This document shows, in pieces, positions 44,616 to 54,082 of a stretch of DNA of 64,000 nt; position 1 is the first letter of the stretch, and each line of letters starts with the position of its first letter. The DNA is from Cellulosimicrobium arenosum (lineage in GTDB: Bacteria > Actinomycetota > Actinomycetes > Actinomycetales > Cellulomonadaceae), in contig NZ_JACYHB010000004.1 in the NCBI RefSeq assembly GCF_014837295.1, positions 124,001 to 188,000 on the forward strand, given 5' to 3'. The position numbers and the translations under genes were made by a program. The notes under the pieces were generated by a model. That model had not been told where the DNA came from. It saw only the letters and a program-made list of their open reading frames with translations, and did no database searches.

Positions 44616-46022
44616 TCAGGCGGTGGCGTCGGTGCTGTGGACCGACTCCAGGATCATCGCGACGCCGAGGCCGCCGGCGGCGCACACGGAGATGAGCGCG
44701 CGCGTGGTGCCGCCGGTCTCGGCAGCCTTGCGTGCGACGAGCTTGGCCGCCGTCGCGACGATGCGTCCGCCGGTCGCGGCGAACGGGTGGCCCGCCGCGA
44801 GGGACGACCCGGTGACGTTGAGGCGGCCGCGGTCGATCGACCCGAGCCGGCCGTCGAGCCCGAGCTCGGTGCGGCAGTACTCGTCGTCCTCCCACGCCGC
44901 GAGCGTCGTGAGCACCGTCGAGGCGAACGCCTCGTGGATCTCGTAGAAGTCGAGGTCGCCCAGCATCAGGCCGTTGCGGGCCAGGAGGCGTGGCACGGCA
45001 TGCGCCGGGGCCATGAGCAGCCCTTCGTGGCCGTGCACGTAGTCGACCGCGGCGGTCTCGGCGTCGACGACGCGCGCGAGCAGCGGGAGGTTGCGCTCGG
45101 ACGCCCACTCGCGCGAGCCGAGCAGGACGGTCGACGCGCCGTCGGTCAGGGGGGTCGAGTTCCCCGCGGTCATCGTCGGCTCGGGACCGTCGCGGTGGCC
45201 GCTGTCGTCCGGCGACCCGCCGAGGCGCTTGCCGTAGACCGGCTTGAGCCTCGCGAGCTTCTCGAGCGACGAGTCGGCGCGCAGGTTCTGGTCGCGCACG
45301 AGCCCGCGGTGCGGCGTGACCAGGTCGTCGAAGAACCCGGCGTCCCACGCCGCGGCCAGGTGCTCGTGCGAGGCGAGCGCGAGCGCGTCCTGCGCCTCGC
45401 GCGTGATGCCCCAGCGCGCGGTGGTGATCGCCTGGTGCTCACCCATCGACAGGCCGGTGCGCGGCTCGTCGGTCGAGGGCGTCAGCGGCGCGAGGTCGGA
45501 CGGGCGGACCGAGCCGAAGGCCTTCACGCGCGCACCGAAGGTCTTGGCGTGGCTGGCTTCGAGCAGCGCGCGACGGAGCCCTTCGCTCACGGCGATCGGA
45601 GCGTCGGAGACCGTGTCGCTCCCGCCGGCGACCCCCGACTCGACCTGGCCCAGCCGGATCTTGTTCGAGACGGCGATCGCCGCCTCGAGCCCGGTGGCGC
45701 ACGCCTGCTGGAGGTCGTACGCCGGGGTCTGCGCGGACAGCGAGGAGCCGAGCACGCTCTCGCGCACGAGGTTGAAGTCGCGTGCGTGCTTGAGCACCGC
45801 GCCGCCGACGACCTCCCCGAGCCGCTCGCCCTGGAGCCCGTAGCGCGCGACGAGCCCTTCGAGCGCGGCGGTGAACATCTCCTGGTTGCTCGCCCGGGAG
45901 TACTTCCCGCCGGCCCGCGCGAACGGGATCCGGTTGCCGCCGATCACGTAGGCGTCGCGCGGGGCGCCGCTCGTGGGTGCCGGGGCGCCTGCGGTCGGTA
46001 CGGGGGGATTCCTGGTGGCCAC
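44616..46022 (-). CDS. Acetyl-CoA C-acyltransferase (thiolase, FadA2-like)
   Basis: A 468-residue thiolase. The acylated Cys is in YDLQQACATGLEAA (about 125); later motifs are EIHEAFAST, SLAAGHPFAATGGRI with catalytic His, and ISVCAAGGLGVAMIL with the base Cys. It cleaves or forms 3-ketoacyl-CoA. A GTG start with GAGGAAG upstream. It is the first gene of a thiolase-FabG4-MaoC unit and is divergent from a TetR gene, which probably controls it. Confidence 0.92.
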   Translation of the reverse strand: MATRNPPVPTAGAPAPTSGAPRDAYVIGGNRIPFARAGGKYSRASNQEMFTAALEGLVARYGLQGERLGEVVGGAVLKHARDFNLVRESVLGSSLSAQTPAYDLQQACATGLEAAIAVSNKIRLGQVESGVAGGSDTVSDAPIAVSEGLRRALLEASHAKTFGARVKAFGSVRPSDLAPLTPSTDEPRTGLSMGEHQAITTARWGITREAQDALALASHEHLAAAWDAGFFDDLVTPHRGLVRDQNLRADSSLEKLARLKPVYGKRLGGSPDDSGHRDGPEPTMTAGNSTPLTDGASTVLLGSREWASERNLPLLARVVDAETAAVDYVHGHEGLLMAPAHAVPRLLARNGLMLGDLDFYEIHEAFASTVLTTLAAWEDDEYCRTELGLDGRLGSIDRGRLNVTGSSLAAGHPFAATGGRIVATAAKLVARKAAETGGTTRALISVCAAGGLGVAMILESVHSTDATA

Positions 46023-46075
46023 TGCGTCTCACTTCCTCGTCGCGCTTCGGAACTGGTGTCCAATACCCACAGTAC

Positions 46076-46094
46076 CTGATACTCTCGGTATCGG
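46076..46094. promoter_or_regulatory. Imperfect palindrome, candidate TetR operator
   Basis: GATAC (46078-46082) and GTATC (46088-46092) form an inverted repeat with a 5-bp centre inside CTGATACTCTCGGTATCGG. It lies between the divergent thiolase and TetR genes and next to a TACTGT box (46070-46075, minus strand), so a repressor here could block the thiolase promoter. Confidence 0.45.
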
Positions 46095-46209
46095 AAGGTG
46101 GGGCGACACTCGTGCTGCCTTCCGCCCCAGCACGCAGGCAGCAGCAGGCAGCAGTGCGGCGACGTGGATACCAGGACGTCGCCGTCGAGGAGTCACGACG
46201 GAGGACTTC

Positions 46210-47022
46210 GTGGTCGCACACGTCAGCGAACCCGGCGCACGGTCGGGTGGCCGCGGGCAGGTCGCGTCGGTCGACGGGCGCTCGACCCGTTGGGACGACC
46301 ACCGCGCGGCACGTCGGGCAGAGCTCCTGCGCGCGGCCAGCAAGGCCGTGCACCACGAAGGTCCCGGCGTCTCGATGGACGAGATCGCGACCGCGGCCGG
46401 CACGTCCAAGTCGATCGTGTACCGCTACTTCGACGACAAGACCGGCCTCCAGGTCGCGCTCGGCTCGGCCGTCGTCGGGCAGATGCACGACGCGCTCACC
46501 CAGGCCGCCGAGGAGGCAGAGACCCCACGGGGCGCCCTGCGCGCCATGGTCGCGGTCTATCTCGAGATGATCGAGAGCTCGCCCAACGTCTACTTCTTCG
46601 TGACGCGCACGAGCGCCGTCGCGGGCACGCAGGACGTGGCGCTGCCGGGTTCCGGTGGCCGCCCCGACGACGGCCACTCGGGCCGGGCTCCGCTCGCCGC
46701 CTTCCTCGACTCCGTGATCGAGCTCGTCGCCCGCCCGTTCGCGCGCGTCGCCGACGTCCCGGCCGGTGACGCCGCCGCGTGGGCGGCCGGTGCCGTCGGG
46801 TTCGTCCGCGGTGCCGGCGAGTGGTGGCTCACCCACCGCGACACGCCCGGAGCGCCCGATCGCGAGCAGCTCACCGAGAGCGTCGCCGCGTGGCTCTGGT
46901 CCGGGCCCGTCGGCGTCATCTCCCGCAGCCCGTCCCAGAGCTCCACCTCCCACGACCCTGCCTCGCACGACGCCGCCGCACGCGCGGTCGGTGCCGGCAC
47001 CCCGACCGAGGAGTCCGCATGA
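46210..47022 (+). CDS. TetR-family transcriptional regulator
   Basis: A 270-residue regulator. The HTH is at about 35-80: ELLRAASKAVHHEGPGVSMDEIATAAGTSKSIVYRYFDDKTGL. The C-terminal ligand domain is helical, and a disordered Ser/Ala tail of about 35 residues is extra. GTG 46210 is chosen for GGAGG five bases upstream. The stop overlaps the acyl-CoA oxidase ATG by 4 bp. It probably senses an acyl-CoA and controls the lipid module. Ligand and mode are inference. Confidence 0.88.
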   Translation: MVAHVSEPGARSGGRGQVASVDGRSTRWDDHRAARRAELLRAASKAVHHEGPGVSMDEIATAAGTSKSIVYRYFDDKTGLQVALGSAVVGQMHDALTQAAEEAETPRGALRAMVAVYLEMIESSPNVYFFVTRTSAVAGTQDVALPGSGGRPDDGHSGRAPLAAFLDSVIELVARPFARVADVPAGDAAAWAAGAVGFVRGAGEWWLTHRDTPGAPDREQLTESVAAWLWSGPVGVISRSPSQSSTSHDPASHDAAARAVGAGTPTEESA

Positions 47023-49157
47023 CCGCCACGTCCGACCGCCGCGCCACCACGTCCGGTGCGCCCGTCACGTCCGTCGACGCACCGGGCGAGGCCCGCGTCG
47101 ACGTCGACGAGCTCTCGAGCCTGCTCCTCGGCCGCTGGGCCGACCTGCGCGCCGCGGCGCGCGCGACGGCGGGCGAGGAGGCGTTCTGGCGTGTGGAGGG
47201 GCAGCCCAAGGAGGTGCACCGCGAGCACGTGCTCGAGCAGATGCACCTGCTCGTCGGCAAGCAGCAGGTGTGGCGCGCGTTCCCGGAGCGGCTCGGCGGT
47301 GCGAACGACCCCGGCGGCAACCTCGCCGGGTTCGAGGAGCTCGTCGCGGCAGACCCGTCGCTGCAGATCAAGGCCGGGGTCCAGTGGGGCCTGTTCAGCT
47401 CGGCGATCCTGCACCTCGGCCTGCCCGAGCAGCACGACCGGCTCCTGCCGGGCGCGATGGACCTCAGCGTCCCCGGCGCGTTCGCGATGACCGAGACGGG
47501 CCACGGGTCCGACGTCGCGAGCATCGGCACGACCGCGACCTACGACCCGCAGTCGGAGGAGTTCGTCCTGCACACCCCGTTCCGGGGCGCGTGGAAGGAC
47601 TACCTGGGCAACGCCGCCGTGCACGCGACCGCCGCGGTCGTGTTCGCCCAGCTCGTCACCAAGAACGTGGACCACGGCGTGCACGCGTTCTACGTGCCGA
47701 TCCGCGACCCGCAGGGCGAGCGCGACGCGCACGGTGCCCTGCCGTTCCTGCCCGGCGTCGGCGGCGAGGACGACGGCCAGAAGGGCGGGCTCAACGGCAT
47801 CGACAACGGGCGCCTGCACTTCGACCACGTGCGCGTCCCGCGCGCCGACCTGCTCGCGCGCTACGGGTCGGTCGACGCCGACGGCACCTACGAGAGTCCC
47901 ATCGACAGCCCCGGTCGACGGTTCTTCACCATGCTCGGCTCCCTCGTGCAGGGCCGCGTGTCGCTCGACGGCGCGGCCGTCACGGCGTCGAAGCTGGGTC
48001 TCGCGATCGCCGTGCGCTACGCGAACGAGCGCCGCCAGTTCACGGGTGCGTCCCCGACGGAGGAGATGGTGCTCCTCGACTACGGCACGCACAAGCGCCG
48101 GCTGATCGTGCCGATCGCCGAGGCCTACGCCGCGCACTTCGCGCACGACCGTCTGCTCGACCTGTTCCACTCGGTGTTCTCCGGCGAGGAGGACACCCCG
48201 GAGCAGCGCGAGGACCTCGAGACGACGGCAGCAGCGCTCAAGGCGACGAGCACGCGGTTCGCGCTCGACACCCTGCAGGAGACGCGCGAGGCGTGCGGCG
48301 GGGCAGGATTCCTGACCGAGAACCGCATCACGAGCCTGCACGCCGACATGGACGTCTACGCGACGTTCGAGGGCGACAACACCGTCCTGCTCCAGCTCGT
48401 CGCGAAGCGGCTGCTCAAGGACTACGCGGCACAGTTCAAGGGCATCACGCCGGGCCGGATGGCGCGCGTGGTCGTCGAGCGCGCCTCGGACATGGCACTG
48501 CACCGCACACCCCTCAAGCGTGCGGCGCAGGCGCTCGCCGACGTCGGCGACGTGCGTCGCGCCGCCGGCCACCTGCGCGACGCCGAGACGCAGCGCGAGC
48601 TGCTCACCGACCGCGTCGAGAGCATGGTCGCGGAGGTCGCGCAGGCCCTGCGGCCGGCGCAGAAGGCGGACCCGGAGACCGCGGCGAACCTGTTCAACGC
48701 GCACCAGGTCGAGCTCGTCGAGGCGGCGCGCGCGCACGCCGAGCTGCTGCGGTGGGAGGCGTTCACGCAGGCGTTGTCCACGATCGAGGACGAGGGCACG
48801 CGCGAGGTCCTCACGACCGTCCGCGACCTCTACGGGCTCAGCCTCGTCGAGCGCCACCTCGACTGGTACCTCCTGAACGGTCGCCTGTCGACGCAGCGCG
48901 CCCGTACGGTGACGAGCTACCTCGACCGTCTGATCGACCGCCTGCGCCCGCACGCGCAGGACCTCGTCGACGCCTGGGGCTACGGCCCGGAGCACCTGCG
49001 CGCCAAGATCGCGTCGGGTGCCGAGAAGCAGCGCCAGGACGAGGCCCGCGACTACTACCGCCGCCTGCGGGCCAGCGGCGACGAGCCGCTGAGCGAGAAG
49101 TCGCTCCGCAAGGCGGAGAGGGCCACGAACGGCTCGTCGGTGGCCACCCGCCACTGA
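47019..49157 (+). CDS. Acyl-CoA oxidase / large acyl-CoA dehydrogenase
   Basis: A 712-residue flavoenzyme, longer than ordinary acyl-CoA dehydrogenases (380-610) and of peroxisomal acyl-CoA-oxidase length. It shows GAFAMTETGHGSDVASIGTTATYD (FAD/substrate region), GGLNGIDNGRLHFDHVRVPR, ERRQFTGASPTEEMVLLDYG, EACGGAGFLTENRI, and YATFEGDNTVLLQLVAKRLL, where the Glu of FEGDN is the catalytic base of oxidases. It introduces the alpha-beta double bond. It sits where fadE5 lies in mycobacteria. Translationally coupled to TetR. Confidence 0.88.
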   Translation: MTATSDRRATTSGAPVTSVDAPGEARVDVDELSSLLLGRWADLRAAARATAGEEAFWRVEGQPKEVHREHVLEQMHLLVGKQQVWRAFPERLGGANDPGGNLAGFEELVAADPSLQIKAGVQWGLFSSAILHLGLPEQHDRLLPGAMDLSVPGAFAMTETGHGSDVASIGTTATYDPQSEEFVLHTPFRGAWKDYLGNAAVHATAAVVFAQLVTKNVDHGVHAFYVPIRDPQGERDAHGALPFLPGVGGEDDGQKGGLNGIDNGRLHFDHVRVPRADLLARYGSVDADGTYESPIDSPGRRFFTMLGSLVQGRVSLDGAAVTASKLGLAIAVRYANERRQFTGASPTEEMVLLDYGTHKRRLIVPIAEAYAAHFAHDRLLDLFHSVFSGEEDTPEQREDLETTAAALKATSTRFALDTLQETREACGGAGFLTENRITSLHADMDVYATFEGDNTVLLQLVAKRLLKDYAAQFKGITPGRMARVVVERASDMALHRTPLKRAAQALADVGDVRRAAGHLRDAETQRELLTDRVESMVAEVAQALRPAQKADPETAANLFNAHQVELVEAARAHAELLRWEAFTQALSTIEDEGTREVLTTVRDLYGLSLVERHLDWYLLNGRLSTQRARTVTSYLDRLIDRLRPHAQDLVDAWGYGPEHLRAKIASGAEKQRQDEARDYYRRLRASGDEPLSEKSLRKAERATNGSSVATRH

Positions 49158-49203
49158 CGCGCCGGCCTTCGGCTCCCGCACGGCGCCTGGACCCGACCGT
49201 CGC

Positions 49204-50040
49204 TCAGGTCGGGTTGCAGCGCGCCGCGAGCACCGCGACCAGCCCGACGTCGGGCCGCCACGGCTCGAGGTTCCAGGTCGCCTTGTCCGGGGCGCCGAGC
49301 GCGTGGCACGTGAGCTGGTCGCGCATCGTGGGCGAGTCCGCCTCGGGCTCGGTGGCCACGAGCCGAGCCCGCACGACGTCCTGGCCCGCGCGGCCCGCGG
49401 ATCGCGCCCACGCGGTCGGGTCGACGGCGAGCGAGCGGCCGCCCTCGCGCTCACCCCACGTGGCGCTGCGGATCCCGTCGGTGCCGAGCGTCGTCGTGAC
49501 CGACGCCGGCCCGTCCGTCTCGACGCCGATCTCGACGTGGCGGTCGTCGACCTGCTCGACCGTCACGCCCGACGACGTCGCCGCGGCCGGGCCGTCGTCG
49601 GGCGGCACGATCTGCGGGGCGAGGAGCCCGCCGACGGCGGTGCCGTCGTCGGCGACGACGGTGACGCTGTCGTCGGCGTTCACCGCCAACGACCCGGACG
49701 AGGTGAGCACGAGCGACGCCACCCCGGGCGCGTCGAGATCGATCGACACGGCCCGACCGCCGTCGTCGTCGGTGACGGAGATGCGCGACTGCCGGCTCTC
49801 CGGCGCCGCGGCCTCGAGCGTGACGTCGCCGGACGAGACCACCACGCTCTCGCGCTCGGGCGACGGCTGTGACGCGCTCGGGTCGTCGTCCTGCACCGTC
49901 CCCGACGGGCCCGGCGTCGGGCTCGACGTCGGGTCCGGCGCGCTCGGAGAGCAGGCCGCGATCCCGGACAGCGTGACGGTCAGCACGAGCACGGCACCGA
50001 CACGCGGCGCGCGCGCACGCGCGAGTGGTCGGGTCCGCAT
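49204..50040 (-). CDS. DUF2599-containing lipoprotein
   Basis: A 278-residue secreted lipoprotein. The signal ends in a lipobox (SGIAAC, lipidated Cys30), then a Ser/Pro/Asp linker. Residues about 235-278, DSPTMRDQLTCHALGAPDKA and WNLEPWRPDVG...RCNPT, have the DUF2599 pattern with two Cys likely in a disulfide. The middle part is beta-rich. CAGGAT stands 6 bp before the ATG without a ribosome site. Function unknown. Confidence 0.85.
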   Translation of the reverse strand: MRTRPLARARAPRVGAVLVLTVTLSGIAACSPSAPDPTSSPTPGPSGTVQDDDPSASQPSPERESVVVSSGDVTLEAAAPESRQSRISVTDDDGGRAVSIDLDAPGVASLVLTSSGSLAVNADDSVTVVADDGTAVGGLLAPQIVPPDDGPAAATSSGVTVEQVDDRHVEIGVETDGPASVTTTLGTDGIRSATWGEREGGRSLAVDPTAWARSAGRAGQDVVRARLVATEPEADSPTMRDQLTCHALGAPDKATWNLEPWRPDVGLVAVLAARCNPT

Positions 50041-50147
50041 GCCCCCATCCTGCCCCGCCGGAAGAACGACGAGGAGCTCGGCGGCCCATGGCCCCCGGTC
50101 GCGGGCGACGCGGTGAGGGCGGAAAGGGCTCCACCGTGGTGCGACGC

Positions 50148-50543
50148 TCAGTGGTCGCGGGAGAGGGCGAACGCCGTCGGGCCGACGACGGCGAGCCCGA
50201 CGCCCCACCACACCAGGCCGGTCAGTGCGACGACGAGACCGCCCGCCGCGAAGACCGCGACCTGGACGTCGAGGCGCCACGGTTGGGACAGCCGGTGCGC
50301 GGCCCGCGGCGCGAGCCACCGCCCCCACACCACGATCGTGGCCGCGGGGAGCGCGAGCGCCAGGGCGACCCCGAGCGGTACCGCGAGCCCCGTCGCGGTA
50401 CCGAGGCGCCAGCCGGCCACACCGAGCAGCACGACGAGCGCGACCTCGCACGCGAACGCGAGCAGGCCCACGGGGCCGACGCCGTCCGCAGGCGGGCGCG
50501 GCGCCCCTCGGCCGGTGGCTCCCGCGTGGTCGTCGCCGCTCAC
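50148..50543 (-). CDS. DUF2568 membrane protein
   Basis: A 131-residue protein with about four membrane segments (LLAFACEVALVVLLGVAGW, TGLAVPLGVALALALPAATIVVWG, VQVAVFAAGGLVVALTGLVWWG and a short last one). The ALAxP and W-GxxxAPRAAHRL pattern is that of DUF2568. The GTG overlaps the permease stop by 4 bp, so it is coupled to it. Role unknown. Confidence 0.8.
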   Translation of the reverse strand: MSGDDHAGATGRGAPRPPADGVGPVGLLAFACEVALVVLLGVAGWRLGTATGLAVPLGVALALALPAATIVVWGRWLAPRAAHRLSQPWRLDVQVAVFAAGGLVVALTGLVWWGVGLAVVGPTAFALSRDH

Positions 50544-52003
50544 TTCTGCTCGACGTCGTCGTCGAGGCGCGAGACGTCGCTGAACCCGGTCGTGCGGTGC
50601 TCGACGAACCGGTTGTAGAGCCACGTCAGGAACGACAGGAACATGCCGAGCGCCACGAGCGCGCCGGCGATGAGGTACTGCTCCTGCTGGTCGGCGCTGC
50701 GTGCCCAGGGGCCGGCGAGGTACGCGCACGTCAGGGCACCCAGCACCGCGAGCGGGGTCCTCGTGCGGAAGTGCGGGTGGTCCACGTGGTCTCGGCGCAG
50801 CACGAGCAGGGCGACGTTCACCACGGCGAACACCACCAGGAGCAGCAGGGACGTCGTCCCGCCGAGCAGGGCGACGGAGTCGGCACCCTCGGTGGTCGCG
50901 GACTGGCGCACGACGTACGTGATGAGCGCGAACGCGATCGCCGTCGTCACGAGGATCGACACCCAGGGCGTCCGGCGGCGGGGGAGCACCCGGCCGAACG
51001 CGCGCGGCAGCACGCCCTGGTTCGCCATCCCGTACAGCAGGCGCGAGGCCATGAGCATGTTGATGAGCGCGGAGTTGGCGACCGCGAACATCGCGATGAA
51101 CGGGAAGATCGTGTCGAACGGGAGGTCGGGCGCCCCGGCCGCGACGACCTGGGTCAGCGCCGAGCCCTTCGCCGCGTCGGTCAGGTCGCCGACGGGGACG
51201 AGCGCGACCGCGGTGATGGCCACGAGGACGTAGATCACGCCCGTGATCGACAGGCCGGTGAGCATCATCCGCGGGAAGTCGCGGACGGGGTCCTTGCACT
51301 CCTCGACCATGTTCACGGAGTCCTCGAACCCGACCATGGCGAAGAACGCGAGCGTGGTCGCGGCGGTCACGGCGAGGAAGATGCTCTTGTCGTCGGGACT
51401 CTCGAACACGACGACGCGCGAGAAGTCCGCCCGCCCCTGCGTCACCGCCCACATGCCGACGAAGATGACGAGCAGGAGGCCGGAGATCTCGATGAGCGTG
51501 AGCACCACGTTGGCCCGGACGCTCTCCGAGACGCCCCGCAGGTTGATCAGCGCGACGACCGCCATGAAGCCGAGCGCGATCGCGAGCTGCCCGCCGCCAC
51601 CGAGGGGGAGCTCCATCCCGAACCCGTCGGCCGCGAACCCGGCGAACGCGTTCGACGCCGTCGACGCGGAGGTGATGCCCGAGCTCATGACCATGAACGC
51701 GACGACGAACGTCAGGAGGTGGAGGCCGAACGCCTTGTGCGTGTAGAGCGCGGCGCCGGCGGCGCTCGGGTACTTCGTGACGAGCTCGAGGTAGGAGAGC
51801 GCGGTGATCGTCGCGACGACGAACGCGACGAGGAACGGCAGCCACGCGGCCCCGCCGACCTCGCCGGCGACCTGTCCCGTCAGGGCGTACACGCCCGTGC
51901 CGAGGATGTCGCCGACGATGAAGAGCAGGAGCAGCTTCGGCCCCATCACCTTCCGCAGGGTCGGCTGCTGCTGCTCGTCCGTCTGTCCTGCGGCCTGGCT
52001 CAT
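50540..52003 (-). CDS. APC-family amino acid permease
   Basis: A 487-residue transporter with about 12 hydrophobic segments. The N-terminal KLLLLFIVGDILGTGVYALTG has the unwound helix 1 glycine motif of APC transporters; FFAMVGFEDSVNMVEECKDPVRDFPRM is the conserved segment after helix 6; MLMASRLLYGMANQG is also typical. The substrate is probably a cationic or neutral amino acid. GGGAG precedes the ATG. It forms a two-gene unit with the DUF2568 protein. Confidence 0.88.
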   Translation of the reverse strand: MSQAAGQTDEQQQPTLRKVMGPKLLLLFIVGDILGTGVYALTGQVAGEVGGAAWLPFLVAFVVATITALSYLELVTKYPSAAGAALYTHKAFGLHLLTFVVAFMVMSSGITSASTASNAFAGFAADGFGMELPLGGGGQLAIALGFMAVVALINLRGVSESVRANVVLTLIEISGLLLVIFVGMWAVTQGRADFSRVVVFESPDDKSIFLAVTAATTLAFFAMVGFEDSVNMVEECKDPVRDFPRMMLTGLSITGVIYVLVAITAVALVPVGDLTDAAKGSALTQVVAAGAPDLPFDTIFPFIAMFAVANSALINMLMASRLLYGMANQGVLPRAFGRVLPRRRTPWVSILVTTAIAFALITYVVRQSATTEGADSVALLGGTTSLLLLVVFAVVNVALLVLRRDHVDHPHFRTRTPLAVLGALTCAYLAGPWARSADQQEQYLIAGALVALGMFLSFLTWLYNRFVEHRTTGFSDVSRLDDDVEQK

Positions 52004-52065
52004 GAGCGGCTCCCTCGCGTCCCGGACATCCCGGACCTCCATTCGACCGCGCCGGGGCCCGGTTG

Positions 52066-53028
52066 TCAGCGCGCACGGGTGCGTGTCGCTGCCGGGCTCG
52101 GCAGCAGCGCGCGGCGTCGTCGCCCGAGCACGCCGGTCGTGATCGCGACGCCGAGCAGGAGCACGACGCCGCCCGCCGCCTCCGCGCCGTTGGGCACCTC
52201 GTCGAGCACGAGCCACGCGGCGCCCGTCCCGACCACGGGCACGAGCATCGTGAACGGCACGACCGCCGACGCCGGGTACCGCGCGAGGAGCCCGTTCCAG
52301 ATGCCGTAGCCGACGAGGCTCGCGAGCCACGCGGTGTACACGGTGGACAGCAGCGGCGCGAGCGTCAGGTGCGTGAGCGCGTGCCCGACGACGTCCGGCC
52401 CGTCGATCCACAGCGCGAGCCCGACCATGGGGACGGGTACGACGAGCGCGGACCACACGGTCATCGACAACCCGTCCGTCCAGGTCGCCGCGCCCCGTGC
52501 GGGAGAACCGCGGAGCGGACGACCGAGCGCGCCACGTCCCGAGCGTCGCTGGATCACGTTACCGGTCGCCCACGACGCCGCCGCGGCGAGCGTGACGACG
52601 AACGCGAGGGCGGGCGTCGTCGCGCTGCGGCCCAGTCCGACGGCCACGAGCCCGGCCGCCCCGACCAGCACCCCGGCGAGCTGCCAGCGGGTCGGTACCT
52701 CGCGCAGCGCTGCCGCGGCGAACAGCACGGTGAGACCGACCTGGGCCTGCAGGACGAGGGACGCGAGACCGGCGGGCATGCCGAGCGCGAGCGCGGTGTA
52801 GAGCAGGCCGAACTGGCCGAGGCTCATGAAGGCCCCGACGAGCAGGACGTCGCGCCACCTCGCCGCCGGGCGGGGCACGAGGAAGATCGCGGGCAGCAGC
52901 ACCGCGGTGAAGCGCATCGCGACGAAGAGCGTCGGCGGGACGTCGCCGAGTCCGAGGTCGATGACGACGAAGTTCGCGCCCCAGATGACGGCGACGAGGG
53001 TGGCGAGCAGGGACGGGCGCAGCGGCAT
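52066..53028 (-). CDS. EamA (DMT) family transporter
   Basis: A 320-residue transporter with ten predicted membrane segments in two EamA repeats: LLATLVAVIWGANFVVIDLGL opens repeat 1, and the second holds SLVGYGIWNGLLARYPASAVVPFTMLVPVVG. ATG 53028 is chosen for the typical N-terminus; GTG 53058, 12 bp after a TAATTT box, would add ten residues. It is divergent from a LysR regulator and probably exports an amino acid or metabolite under its control. Confidence 0.85.
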   Translation of the reverse strand: MPLRPSLLATLVAVIWGANFVVIDLGLGDVPPTLFVAMRFTAVLLPAIFLVPRPAARWRDVLLVGAFMSLGQFGLLYTALALGMPAGLASLVLQAQVGLTVLFAAAALREVPTRWQLAGVLVGAAGLVAVGLGRSATTPALAFVVTLAAAASWATGNVIQRRSGRGALGRPLRGSPARGAATWTDGLSMTVWSALVVPVPMVGLALWIDGPDVVGHALTHLTLAPLLSTVYTAWLASLVGYGIWNGLLARYPASAVVPFTMLVPVVGTGAAWLVLDEVPNGAEAAGGVVLLLGVAITTGVLGRRRRALLPSPAATRTRAR

Positions 53029-53058
53029 GCAGACATGGTTCCCGGTCGTACCGTGCAC

Positions 53059-53116
53059 GTCTAGCGAATGAAATTACGCTGTTCCCGGTAGCGCTGCTGC
53101 ACGGTAGCCTGTCGGG
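53059..53116. promoter_or_regulatory. Divergent promoter region, EamA transporter / LysR
   Basis: Minus strand TAATTT (53071-53076) serves the transporter. Plus strand TAGCCT (53105-53110) stands 6 bp before the LysR ATG, giving a leaderless LysR mRNA. The AT-richer core AATGAAATTACG between them is a likely LysR binding region. Confidence 0.5.
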
Positions 53117-54082
53117 ATGATCGATCTCGCCGCCGTGGACTCGCTCGTCGCGGTCGACCGCACGGGAACCGTGCACGCCGCCGCCCGGGACCTCGGGTAC
53201 ACGCCGTCGGCCGTGTCGCAGCAGGTCAAGCGGCTCGAGCGCGAGCTGGGTGTCCGTCTGCTCGACCGTGAAGGCCGGGGCGTGGTGCTCACGGCCGCCG
53301 GCCGCCGCGTCGTCGACGAGGGGCTCGTGCTGCGGGCGCAGGTGGAGGCTCTGCGCTCGCGCCTGCACGACGCCGGTGCGCGTCCCACGGGGACCGTCCG
53401 GCTCGGGACGTTCTCGACCGCGGTGCGCGGGATGGTCGCGCCGCTCGCCGCGACGGTGCGCGCCGACGAGCCGGACCTGCGGCTCGTCGTGCAGGAGGCC
53501 GAGCCCTGGGACGCGGTCGCGGCGGTCGCCGCGGGGACGCTCGACCTCGCGCTCGTGCACCACTGGGAGGGCGTCGGCCTCACCGTGCCGCCCAGCCTGC
53601 GACGCGAGGAGCTGTTCCGTGACGAGGCGGACGTCCTCGTGCACCGTTCCTCGCCGTTGGCCGCGCGCGCCGTCCTCACGCCGGCGGACCTTCTCGACGA
53701 GACCTGGGTCTGCACCCCGGACGGAACCATCTGCTACGAGTGGTTCTGCCACATGTTCGCGACCCAGCCGCGCGTGCCGCGCATCGACTACCGGTGCCTC
53801 GAGTTCGCGTCACAGGTCGAGCTCGTCGCGCACGGTCTCGCGGTCGCGCTCGTGCCGCGGCTGGGGCGCGGGCCGCTGCCGTCCGACGTCGTGCCCGTCC
53901 CGGTGCGCGAGCCCGTCCCCACGCGGCCCGTGACGGTGGTGTGGCGCGCGACGATGACCGACGCGCCGGCGGTGCGCTACCTGCGGGAACGGCTGCGCAC
54001 GACCGGCCCTCGGGAGGCGCGGCTAGACTGGCCCCGCGCCGTCGTGCGCCTCCCGCCAGCGCCCACCCGAGGGAACCGATGA
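53117..54082 (+). CDS. LysR-family transcriptional regulator
   Basis: A 321-residue LysR-type regulator. The winged HTH is at 1-62 ([39 protein letters not shown]), followed by a linker helix and a periplasmic-binding-protein-like effector domain ([23 protein letters not shown] to the end). It probably controls the divergent EamA transporter. The purL ATG overlaps its stop by 4 bp, and a purL promoter lies within its last 60 bases. Confidence 0.9.
   Translation: MIDLAAVDSLVAVDRTGTVHAAARDLGYTPSAVSQQVKRLERELGVRLLDREGRGVVLTAAGRRVVDEGLVLRAQVEALRSRLHDAGARPTGTVRLGTFSTAVRGMVAPLAATVRADEPDLRLVVQEAEPWDAVAAVAAGTLDLALVHHWEGVGLTVPPSLRREELFRDEADVLVHRSSPLAARAVLTPADLLDETWVCTPDGTICYEWFCHMFATQPRVPRIDYRCLEFASQVELVAHGLAVALVPRLGRGPLPSDVVPVPVREPVPTRPVTVVWRATMTDAPAVRYLRERLRTTGPREARLDWPRAVVRLPPAPTRGNR
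54025..54078 (+). promoter_or_regulatory. purL promoter inside the lysR gene end
   Basis: TAGACT (54025-54030) is identical to the purD -10 box. It would give a leader of about 42 nt ending in GAGGGAACC before the purL ATG. purL thus need not depend on lysR transcription although the genes overlap. Confidence 0.5.
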
